NCBI GenBank assembly: GCA_948470475.1
Contig: OX419342.1
Location: forward strand, 876,201-940,200
Reading direction: 5' to 3'
DNA from: Galaxea fascicularis
Taxonomy: Eukaryota > Cnidaria > Anthozoa > Scleractinia > Euphylliidae
Length of the DNA stretch: 64,000 bases
The notes beneath the pieces are model-generated. The model was not told where the DNA came from, did not search any database, and worked only from the letters and a program-made list of their open reading frames with translations. Position 1 is the stretch's first letter. Every line of letters begins with the position of its first letter. Below are positions 1 through 12,000 of this stretch, piece by piece. Both the position numbers and the translations under genes were made by a program.

Positions 1-36
1 GAGATTTGCTGTCCAGGATGATCAAAATGCTTAAAG
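1..36 (+). CDS. ZFYVE26: ZFYVE26 exon a (partial at window edge)
   Basis: Read from position 3 as GAT TTG CTG TCC AGG ATG ..., ending with one base of a split codon before a donor GTACTG at 37. The single leftover G joins the two leading bases of the next exon to make GAT, so the phase fits. The peptide is short (DLLSRMIKMLK) and the donor is not strong, so this is a plausible but not proven exon. The intron 37-580 holds nothing I recognise. Confidence 0.5.
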
Positions 37-3000
37 GTACTGCGTTAATTACGCTGTTAAGTCCATAGAGGTTCAAGCGGACACGTCTAAAGGGATACGT
101 GTCATCTGTGTTTAGACGGATGCGTTTGTCCTCACAGAAATCGTTTGTGGAGTTGCGTGGTTATCCCGGTAAAGACGTTGCTTTTGTTTAAAAATCTTGG
201 CCGAGCTCGGTTGTTCAAAAGTTGGTTACCGCTATCCAGTATTGAAATTTAACCAAGCAGTTTTTATCGCGCTTCTTTGAATTGTGTCTAAACGGTAATT
301 TCAAACTTAAAGAAAAAGTTATAAGCCAGGAATAAAGAGAATCAATAAAAAAGTCATCTTTGAATCAATCATGAACCCTGGGTTGGTGTCATCACTCTTG
401 GAACAACCGGCTTCAGAACGACACTTGGCCTGAAGGCGCTTCCCTCCTAAATGAACAAATAACACCCCTCGGGGTGTCCCTAAATAGGTCATAAGGGGGA
501 AGTGTCTTGGTTAAGAATGCAGTACCGAACACTAACCTGGAATCTTGTTCCTGTAATAATCTGATGCTACAATCTTTCAGATGTGGCCGAAACACACAGC
601 GGTGTGGTAGACGCTAGAACAGCGGTTAATGCCATAAGAACTACTGAGTTCCAGGCCATCGTCCGTGGCTCGGCCGAACTTCAAAGCGTGAACCTTGATC
701 TCCTGGAATCCGACGCAGCTAAAGTGTGCTTCTTTGTCAACACACTGAATCTCTTGATTGCGCATGCGTCACTTATTCAGTTTGCTGACGGTTCCACGAA
801 AGACGTGACTTATGGCGAGTCAACTATTATCCGGCATGTTGCGTTTACTCGCCTGATGGATTCGTTATCATCATCTGGGGGAGAGGGGAAAGGTGGAGAT
901 GCTGTTCCTCTCACTGCCCTTGAAAGGATAGCTTTTCTCAAACAGCATTGCTACTTTATTGGACAAATGGGTGTGGTCAGGTAAGCCCTTACATCTGGGG
1001 GAACCTTTCACATAACGGGCAACAGCTTTGTGCCTCTAGTTTGCGGTCATGAGAAAATGACCTCCTTGCAGTATCAAACTGCTGTCGATTTTTAAAGCCA
1101 GATAGTGCAATGTCGCTATAAATTTATTGGGCTTGTTTGGTATGAAAACAGGTGCTACCATTAAAACCTGATTTAGAAAATATTTCTTCAGTGATAGTTT
1201 TGTTGATAAACAGGGCTCCTGCAGTTCACTGTTAGGCTATTTAACAAATCTACTAATTTGTTTGTTTTATATCCAGCGCGTTTGATCTGCAGTATGTCAT
1301 TTTGCACAAGGGACTCTTACCACCGAGCACATTTGGGGAGGGCGTCGTCATGTGTTTTCCAGGTACAGTTTGAGATAATTTTATCTGGTAATTCAAAGAG
1401 CCTTACCATATCTCCCGTTTACACAGTCCTGCCTTCCAGACCATACAATGTACCATGGACGTGACAAAAGCCGATCTGGATTCGATGGCCAAGCGTTGTC
1501 TTGTGTTAGTTGTAATAGGGCTATGTCCTTTGAAAAGCAAAAAGAACGGGGCTTGCACTGATAAAAGCCTGATTAGCGTGATTTTGGAAGCTGTTGCTAA
1601 ATAGTTTTAGTTGAGGATTGCTTTGCTGAGGGAACTAAATTCAGTTTGAACTTGAACATGCCATCTATCGACGGAATGAGCTGTGTCTACTGAAGGAAGT
1701 CTTTCGTAATAACTCAAACCTTTATTCAGTGCCAATGCTGACTGCCTTCGCAATGTCCCGAGGTCTCCTTGAACCTTATAGCCCTATTACAGTTTTCTGT
1801 GCCATGTTTTAGGATACCGTGCAACAGGTTAAATGGAATTTTTTATTTCTGATTCTTTAGAGCGATCTACGGATCTGGCTAAGAGGAAATACAGGCTGAC
1901 TACAGCTGAAAAACGAGTCATCTTTGCAATTTGTGATGGCTGTGTGTCTTCTCCGCTACTTCAGGTGAACTTGCATTCGTAATGAAACACACTTTACAAT
2001 AAAACAATTTTATTTGGATTAAGTCCTCAGCATAAACAAAGAAAAATGCCCAGTCCTTTAACGGTTGTAAGTAGGTTCAATTTTTTAGATACTTTAAAGC
2101 TGTGGCCGTTGCAGTGAAAAAAGCGCTGAGAGATTAGAGATACGAATTTAAGGTACGATAAGATATTTACTTTGAAAAAACTTTGCCGGGAATCTATTGA
2201 ATTGATCCAAAGAAAACACTTTAAATCTTCTGACCTCAATTAGTTACAACACCTGTTAATTATTAACCTACTCACTGATATCATAGGTGGGTCAGATCAC
2301 AAAAGCTGGTTCCATTCAGGAAGTTAGCGTTAAGTCGCCTCGAAGAAATATAGAAACCACCATCCTTAGGAAACCTCAGGGCGCGCATACAGTGTTTCAC
2401 AACTTTATTTTTCGTGATTGGTAAGTTTATTATTAATACTAAGTATTATAATATTTTGTAACAATTTTTACACTCTTCAGGTGTTTGTTGTGGATGAACT
2501 TGACGCGCAGCTCTCAGCTGCTGTTGTTAGCTACATAAACTCCCGCGTATCACTGAACCAGCAGACAGGACAGGTCACCCTACCTGAGATTCTTCATTGG
2601 TATCGGAAGGACTTTGAAATACGATCCGTGAATTCTGTTGATTCATCAGCAGGGCCCGATGTGTCCTTGTTACTTCAGATGGAACCTTACTTGTATCCAG
2701 ATACCGCTGAAACGCTTCAAAAAATGTTGTCATCTATCACCGAGATAACCTTCACGCCTTTTTGTTGGACGTTTGGCTATAGATTTGAGTCTGCAATACT
2801 CGAGCGGTCTTCCTCGAGCTCAGTCCTCCAGCTGTCAAACTCCGTTCCCGACAGCTTGTATTTAAGTATGGAGTTATCAGTGCTTGCTCGCACAAGGCGA
2901 ACTGAAAAACGAGGCTTGTTCAGCTTGAACGAAACAGCACTTGAGTATTTAGAGAAAAAATCGCCATTAGTTGCGGCTTTAGCAAGTTTAGTTTGCTCTG

Positions 3001-6000
3001 CTCCTGACAAAATGCAACTTCCATTGGAGGATTGTGAAAACTACCAGAGTAAACCTCAAGACTGTTCAAATGAATCAACCGAGTTCCCTTTTCAAGTTGC
3101 TCTCGAGAAAACTGGCAAATTTCCTGTTCTTCAGCGCTACATTGTTTCCAAGCTCTACACAATAGCGGACTTGTTAACTCTGGCTCCTGCAAACTCGGAT
3201 GAATCAGACATTAGCTGTGGAAGCTATGATTTCATTAAGCTGGACTCGAACCTGCAGGTTTTACAAGATGGTATTCGTCCTCCAGAAATCTCCTTGTTTT
3301 CGGTAGCTCTAGCGTCTGAAGGCAGTCTACCTTTACAAAACGCTATACTTAGAGCTAGCGATTTCTACCTGCGTAAGGGTTATTTTGAAGACCTTTTAGA
3401 GTTGATAAATTCTTCAGATCTCCGTGGTGATGGCACAGGAGGTCCAGCTATTGACTTTTTGCTGAGCTCTGCGATTTTGAGCAAAGGAGGCACAAGATCC
3501 CAGCTGCGCAGTAAACTCAAAACTGTCTACAGCCAGCTCGATATTCGAGAGTTAAAGTTTAGTCACTCCGTACACAAAAAACCGTGGACTCTACTTCCCA
3601 AAATCAAAGATCCGGAACAGCTAGCTGAGCTAGTGCTTGGAAACCTCAGCAATTGGAAAGCTAAAACATGCATTGACTTAATCGAACTTTGCTTGTCTCG
3701 TACGCTGAAAAGCGTGGGCTTAAAAGAAGAACTGGAAAGGAGAAGGAAGAAAATAACAATTCACCAAGAGGTAAGTGCTAATGATGATGATGATGATGAT
3801 GATGAAGATGATGATGATGGTGATGACGAGAGGAGGAGGAGGACGACGATGATGAGGATAACGACGAAGACAGTGATAAGGAATGATAGTGATAATGAAA
3901 TGTGAATTGTCTCCTTAACATCTACTTCTTATTTCTGCAGCTTTTTTTCCTCTTTTGGTTCGTTAGTTGTTTAATTACACTTCCGAGTTACCCGTATCTC
4001 CGTCTGCTGTCCTTATCAGTTTGTCTTGTCTTGTGTTTCTCTTTCTCTGTATATGTGCCTATTTCTTTCTTCTCTTGGGTTCTGATCGAGTAAAACAACA
4101 CATTTTAAACCATTTTTCGTTTGTCAGATTTCTCTGTGTGCAAAGTCTCCTCAGTACCTCACCACCAAAGACCAAACTGACGGAAACGTTACCAGCCTCA
4201 AACAGTGGCAGGGCGTGTCCGCCGCGTCTGAAGATGAACCGCGTGTGGTAATGGATTTCCTGCTGTCTGCTCAACAGTTTGATCTCGCCGCGGAATGGGC
4301 AGAACTACATGTTCTTCCTCAGCACTTCCACAAGGTGGGGCACAAAGCGAGAGAGGTGTGTAAGGTCGGTGTTGGATTAGGGGAGTGAGAAAGTCGTCGT
4401 CTAGTAAACGCTTTGTTCCCTCATGTTCGTTCTCTCGTTCAGTCTTCTGCTTGGAAAATGCGAAAAAGATAAATACTGCATAATTTGTGAAGTAAATATG
4501 TTGAGCAGTATGGTCATACAATGCCCAGTTTACATCTGCATGTGCATCTATACTTGGTAAGGATCGCCCATAACGCCAAGAGGAAAAACTTAACTACTCT
4601 GTTTACGGCAACATTCTCCTTCTTGGGGAGAGGAGTTTAGTCATTAGCGAGCTTAAGCATGCGCGTTTTTGAGACGCGGACGGCAGCCGGAAAAGAACAT
4701 CGTGGGAGCCAGGACAGTGATGTCTCCCAGACTTTTATACTAATCATCTCGAATGGAGAAAAGATACTTAGTAATGTAGATGTCGTTGTGTGAAGACAAG
4801 TTAAAAGGGAAAACAGCTCACTTCCGGTTGCAGTTCGCGTCTCAAAACGCGCTTGCTTAAGCTCCCTATTAAGTCGCTTTTTTAGACTGTTTTATTTAAA
4901 AGTTGAAAGTTTTCTTTTGTTGTTACTGTTGTGGGACCAGACAATCAAGGAGTGTCAAGTGAAGCAGCTGTTATCCCAAGAGGAGCACATGGGCGCCTAC
5001 AGAATCTTAGAAGGACTTCAAGATCAGGACATGTGTCTCGCCATCTGCGACTCTCTCCTCTCGCAAAACCTTCATGTTGGACAAACACTGTTTATCATCC
5101 AGTTTATGCTGACCAACCTCCCCTCCCTTCTATCTCCAGTTCGCATGGAGAGACTCATGTGTACGAAAATGGGCGCCAAAGCCTTACTGTGCTTACCAGA
5201 CTCCGCGCGGCCCAATTATGAGCATCTCGTATCCAGGCCTCCTTTGCTTTTGGAGCAACTTTTGATGAATATGAAAGTGGAGTGGGCTGCAAAAGTGTTT
5301 CAGCGAATACAGGTAAGATGTCTAATATTCAAACAGCCCTGTAAAAGTGTGTTTTCAATTTTGATTGATGTTCAACTAGTTGCCAATCATGTTGTGCCCT
5401 AGCAAAGTGGACCTCTTGATTAACACCACCCCCATCCCCCTCTTGAGTTAACAAGTTGCGTTATTGTAACAGGTTGACCTTAGTTGCTTGGAGGATGCGG
5501 AGAGTTTGGGTGATCACGGGTGCACAGTGAAGGGGTTTGATCAACTCTTGTCCGCATACTCTGCCAAGGCGCTGGAGTTTCAAGTGGTTCAGTTGGAACC
5601 AGGTCAAACCAGAGGTGAGTAACGCTGGTTTACTGATAAAGATAAGGGAAATAACTGAAATCGTGCCGCTTTCCCGTAATTGTTGTCATTGGTTTTGAGT
5701 GACAAATAAACAGGAGGTTATTTCTGATGCCGATTCGTGCTTACACTAGCCTGCGAGCAAGCTCTCCACTGGGGTCTCACGCGAAATTTTCGAGCGCGAG
5801 AGGATTGGGGCGCGCCCCAACCCTCTCGCAGCTCGCTTCGCTCGCGCTCGAAAATCTGGTGTGAGACCCCAGTGGAGAGCTTCCTCGCAGGCTATGCTTA
5901 CACTCGCTTCAACACCAGATGTTATCCGCAAGGTTTTTTAATTCAAGCGTTGTCATTAAGTTATTGTTGTTCTTATTTTTTTAATGGTACGTTCTTCTCC

Positions 6001-9000
6001 TATAGAACTCTGTAGTAGCATGATGCAAGCTCTGACCAAGACTCCCTCTTCATCGCCAACTTTTTCGACCACAATGGGCGGAAGGTTGACGCCTTTTCAC
6101 GAGTCAGGGCGCTACACGCCTGTAACCTCAACACCAGTAAAAGAAAGAGGAAGCCGTGAGTCTGTCGCTGGGAGTTTGGAGAGGAAAGCGCAGACGATTC
6201 CACGGAGGAAAATCTCAGCAGATTCGCGAGTATTCGAAAGAGACAGGAAAAACCAGCGCCAGTTGACTCCGACAGCGGGGAGCCTGGGAAGGAAGATTTC
6301 CCAGACGACTGCGACACCCGGTGGTCAGCACGTGTTCATCCCACCCAGTGTGCCTCCTAAGATGGCAGACTGGATGCCAGACCAGCAGGTCTCAAAGTGT
6401 GTCATCTGCAGTGAGAAGTTCAGTATGGTAAGGTTCCAAGCTTCTTACAAAGCCACGACTGCAACTCCAAGAAAGACATGCTTCTCCTCGAGTCGACAAT
6501 ACCAATATTTCTATAATACGACAAAGCTATTAGGGGGGCACAGTTCGAGGCAAAAAAGATTTCGCATGTTTTCACGTTCTACATGACATCTTGAATTTGA
6601 TGGACTCTCGTCTTGGTAATGGCGAGACTGACAAAGGAACATTCCGAAATTTATTGCGCGGGGGCAGACCGTTGTCGTTTGTCAGCGGTGTGGTTGATTG
6701 CGTCCTCTCATGTAACACATGACTGAGACACCTTGTGCTTGAAACACAGACATTTTTTGACTGAACACAATTCTGTGTTTTGACAAGTGACCAGTCAGAA
6801 CAAGAAACTGGGCTCTTTATACCTACACTGATTCTAAAGATGAATTTTCACTGTGGCTTTTTTTCTTTTGAGAGGGTGTGGGTGCAAATTTGAATAACTT
6901 TCTATACCTAAAAAAAAAAGTGACGCAAGCATGACTCGTGTGCACATAAGAAGTCGAGGGCTGTTTAACGTTTTATGTTTCACCTACGTCTAGCACAACT
7001 CTGAGTTTACTTGGCTACCTTGAGCCAATTAAATCAGTTAACGTCCGTAAGCATGCGAAACTTACGCAACAAATACAATTGCAGGTCTCGTTAATGTCCA
7101 AACGAACGGTTAATTCTAAGTTATAACTTATAACCATACATCTGTGCAGTAGTTTGTCAGCCTTGTAGGGAGGCAGGATGGCCGAGTGGTTTAGGGCGCT
7201 GGATTTCAATGCGGTGACCTGGGTTCAAATCCTACTCTGGCCACTAGCTGGTGTTGTTCTGGGTAAGTGCCTGGTTCAGCTCCTCGATCATCCTTGCCTG
7301 CCTGCCTCCCTTCCACCAGTTGGGATTCTTATTACCTTGTTTGAACTATTTGTTTCTTGGGATTTAAGTGGAGTGCCGATACACTAGCTTGGATAGCTAA
7401 GTGCACTTTCACTATAAACACAGTATTAATTATTTATTTAAATACAGTATTTATTACTGTTGTATTACATTTCAGTTCAATCGCCGCCATCACTGCCGCA
7501 GCTGTGGTCGGGTTGTCTGCGGGACGTGCTCTCAACACAATCAAGTTGTCGAGGGATACGGGAAGAATCCCGTTAGAGTGTGTGATGTTTGTTTCGATTT
7601 TTTTTACTCTAGCAGGTAAGATCTCCCGAATTTCGCGAATAAGAAAGCCGAACGATTATTATAGGAATCCAAGATTATGTCACTTTTGTGATATGAAGTA
7701 TGGGAGGACATAGCTTCTGACCCTACAGACTAGAGACACGCATTAAAAATAGGGTTGGAAAAAGTAGAAGGGAGCGGTCTGCAACACTACGAAACCAAGA
7801 GACAAAATGAGGTATCAACAGCACAGGATGAGTCTGTTTTTATCTGCGCCAACTGCAACAGAGATTGCCATTCAAGGATAGGGTTGCACAGTATCCACAG
7901 ACGTTGTTCTACAACAAGACACAACTCCCGAGACGGAAGGAGGCTGATGACGATGATCACTTTTGTTTTAAACGTATATTTAAGTCGAGAAATTACTGGT
8001 GTGGGACCCATTCCTTTTAAATTGCAAGAAAGAAAAATAATTACATAGCTAGAACAATGTCTAGAACTAAATGATGTAAAAATGGTTAGAAATTATTTTT
8101 TGTTGTTGTTCAGATCCTTATCATTGATATTATTGTTGCGACTTTTCTTCCATAGATCCCGTCTGCATCATGAGGAATTCACCACTTCCATTCACTCAGA
8201 CCCAGTTCCCCTCGACAAAGGCCGTTCTGCTCAAGGTAAGGGGCCAATGAGTCAACTTAATTAAACTTGTGTATCAAACAGTATACTGTTTGCCCTATTG
8301 TTTTCACAATGCATCTAGCTATCATTGTGAACCAGTTACCAAGCAAATAAATTTGACTTCGTTTTTACACAGTTCTTATACTTCCTCTGTTGAGATGTTG
8401 TTTTCACTTTTTAGTTGGCCCCATCGCTCAATTTACTTTTGTTTAAGTTACAGCGAGCCCAGCACCACAAGTAGTGCATTCGTTGTTTGCTTGTTTACAC
8501 TGCACAATACTTTGATTCCAGCACTCCTTGCAGACCATTTGTTTGATGATTTACCAGCGGATATTACTTTATTTGTTTGTTTTCTGCAGACCACATGGAG
8601 TACAGCACCACCGGCAGTGCATTAAGCAGCTTTCTGGAGAGAACTTCATCCACCGAGTGGCTTGCTGACTTGAATGCTCGCTGCTTGTGGAAGCTGAGTT
8701 TAGATGAAGAAAACAACTCGATACTAAGGGAAGAGTTCTTTTATGAACAGGTATTGAGCGCCAGTGGACCATACTATGATTCTCTCGTGATTCCTATAGT
8801 AGAGGCTGAAAACCCCGTCAGCTTCTTTGTACTAAATCACTACTGATTACCCCACCAGGCCCCCAGTGCTTCCTTGTGTGTATCAATTTTGGACCTTCAC
8901 AGTGACACCAAGGCCTGTGGCAGGCTCATCCTGGACTTATGCAACTCGCTCTCTCAGAAATTGGTTCCTGTGGCCCCTGGTGTGAGAAATGAGGAGGTGG

Positions 9001-12000
9001 ACCACAATCTTGTCATAAGGTCAGTAACTGCGTATGTTTGAGAAAAGAGAACTTTAAAACAGTTCAGACCACAACGACTTGCCAAGGACTTGAAAACTCG
9101 CTTTATGGTGTCTTTTTTGGTGCGCTACCAAATGTGTGTTGGCATCAAAATTCCTGCAGATGAAAACTTTCAGGGTACTTCTTCGGCGCATAAAAATCAA
9201 TAAGGACTTAAATACACGGACACTTCGTTAAGCATACGCACAGTACTGTTTGTATATGTTTTTTACTTCAGCATGATCCGTTATTTGCTGTTTAACGCCA
9301 AACTCAAGATGATGAGGACAGGAGAAACCCAAGGCGTGGAGCTCTGTGACACGTATGTTGCATTAGTTACCTTACATTAAAGTTGCACATGCTAAATATT
9401 ACTCTCCGTGCGGATGAGAACATTCGTTCTGTATCCTTCATGACTAATGCACGTATTTATGCCTTTATTGACTTCTAGGTATCTAGGTCACGTGGACCTC
9501 ATGAAATTTCTGGTGGAATCCAACTGTGGAGATATTCCTTCACTGCGCGATCTTATGCATCCAGACTCTGCCAGGTAGGAGAGGGGAGGGTGAGGACGAA
9601 TTACTTTTAATGTGGGATGGGAGGGAAAGGAGGGAATGGTTACTCGTAATAGGGCTTCAAAAAAAGTCGTTTTCAAGTAAATGAACATTTATCGAGCATT
9701 GAAGGGAGGGGAGGTTGAGATGGAATTTCTGTGTCATGAGAACTGGAGAGAGGTAGGGAAGTGCAAAAACAAAGAACCCTAATTTTCTGAGTCCAGTATG
9801 CAAGGGATAAAGGACAAGCATCAATCCTTTAAACCCTAAGATCAAAATTTCAATTCTCATTTGTTCTCCCTACACATTTCCTATATGTGTGGTAAGGAGA
9901 AATTGTTAAAATATCAAGCCAATTCATCTTGTGTGATCCTGTCCTCAATTCTCTTGACCACTCTGTTTCATAAAGCGTTGATGCTACAAGGAGAAATTTG
10001 ATGTTGATCACTCGTAGGGTTTAGAGGGTTACGAAGTAACAGGCATCGTATCGTTTAATTTGATTGTGGTTGTGTGCTGACTCACGCCTTTGATGTTCTG
10101 TCTTGTGCAATGCAGGCGTCTCCGTGACCGTTTCATTGAAGCTGAGCGACTCTCTCTCGCTATGGAGGTCTCAACCAAATGCGGCCTTGACCCCTCAGGG
10201 GTGTGGGGTGCAGCAGGGTTCGCTCTTCTTCAAGCTGGAGATTTTCCGAGCGCCAGAGAAAAGTTTAGTCGCTGTATGAAGGTGATTGTTTTGTTTACTT
10301 GTCTGAAAACTGGACTAAGATTAGAGTGATATCAAATGACCAAAAAAGTAATTTCAAACAATAATAATAATGCAAAAAAATAAAGAAATATTTATTGCTC
10401 GACGTTTCGGCGTCGACATGACACCATTATCAAGAGTAAAGGAAAGTTTTCACAAAGTAAGTATTTTTAAGAGCCTGTTACATGAGCCGGGCTGGCCCGG
10501 TTAACCGGGCTGGTTTGAGTTTGCCGGGATCTCGGCATGTTTGTTAAACGCAACAAAAATCAACTTCGCGATTACATGACAACCGGGCCAGCCCACACCA
10601 GAGCAGCCCGGCTAACCGGGCCAGCGCGGCTCATGTAATCAGGCCCTAAAAGTAAGTTAGAGCAGAAATTTACATACTTAATAGATTGCTAAACAAACGC
10701 TTTAGTGCGAATTCAATCAGTTTGCACGTTCAGATCCGGTTTGAGTTTGCGAATGAATAACATCTCTTTAACTGTTCTAGGAAACGTGGTATTTGATCGT
10801 GTTCGCGGTGGTAATGTTTGTAGACGGATGACGACTTTAGTAATACTATAATAATAATGGCCTTTAATCGTCACAAGATAAAAATGTTTATCTTATGTTC
10901 ATGGTGTTAAAAAGTATACACCTTTAAAAAGCATCCAATATCATATATACATATGAACTACAAAGCTAAATTTTATTTGAAAATTAACCTTGTCAATCAG
11001 TATTCACTTTAGGGTGCAGGTATGCATTGAAGTGGATTTCTCCTGTTAAGAGCAGGCGATACTCCTCCGAGGTTTTTCCGGCTGGATGTGCGATTGTGGA
11101 GACTCGTTTTAGTTAGGAGGCTTGAATATAACCTTGTAAACTGGTATTTATTAGTATCCCTAGTCACAATCCATGGTTTTGTTCCTCCAACATCCTTCAC
11201 TGGAATGGTTGATTAGATCGGTCAAATAGAAATTTGAGATTTGCGGTCTGAAATGCTTCACTCTTTGTCAGTAAACCAAGCTTTTCTTTTTGCAGCTTGA
11301 GGAAGGAGGGAAGCAACATCAGCAAAACAATTCACAGTACCTCGAGAAGATTATCGACATTCTACAGACATCACCTGTCTTGACTTACCGCCAGGTGTGT
11401 GTCACGTGACATGCGTCGCCACGTTGTATTCTGAAGAAAGATTATGTTTATTTAAACGTTTAGTTTAATTCAAACATTGTTGCTACTTTCTGATCTTTAC
11501 TTTGTTTCATTTTTTTTCTTAGTCTACAGATGATCTTATGTCTCCTTTTCTGAGTCTCTTAGAAAACAGCCGAGTGAGTTAAAATCTGTGCTATTTATAA
11601 ACAGTTTCATTGAAAACTAGATCACTGGAAAATGCAATTCTAGGGTTTTGATTGGTTTAGCCATCATGGTACCATGCTCTACAATTATGGTAACTGTATA
11701 TGTCAGTTTTTCTTTTTTACAAAGTAAAGTGGCGACGGTTTAGCCATATTTGCGGCGTTTTTTGATAAAGCAATCATTGTACTCGCGCTTGTTCGATATG
11801 AGATAATCGAAGCGAACTCGGCTATCTACCATATCATATCCAATGTGCACTTGTGGAATAATTCAGTGTTAATTAGTCATGAATTATTTTCTGCTTTCAT
11901 CTCTGTGCCTTTAACAAGATGTTACTTCACTAGTTCTGTTGTGTTGTTTGCAGACACTGTGCACTGTGAAAAGAAATATATATGATTTATTTCATAATTA

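Noticed and set aside
1500..1800. Additional coding exon or MITE in the intron 1363-1860
   Set aside because: A stretch near 1645-1809 is open in one frame but no acceptor fits the phase. A 13-14 bp inverted pair (GTAATAGGGCTAT / ATAGCCCTATTAC) does not extend into convincing terminal repeats.
2777..3192. Reverse-strand open frames over exon e
   Set aside because: They are shadows of the large + strand coding exon.
7173..7243. A working tRNA gene
   Set aside because: Box A and box B are present, but the acceptor stem is imperfect and the sequence continues into a SINE-type body.
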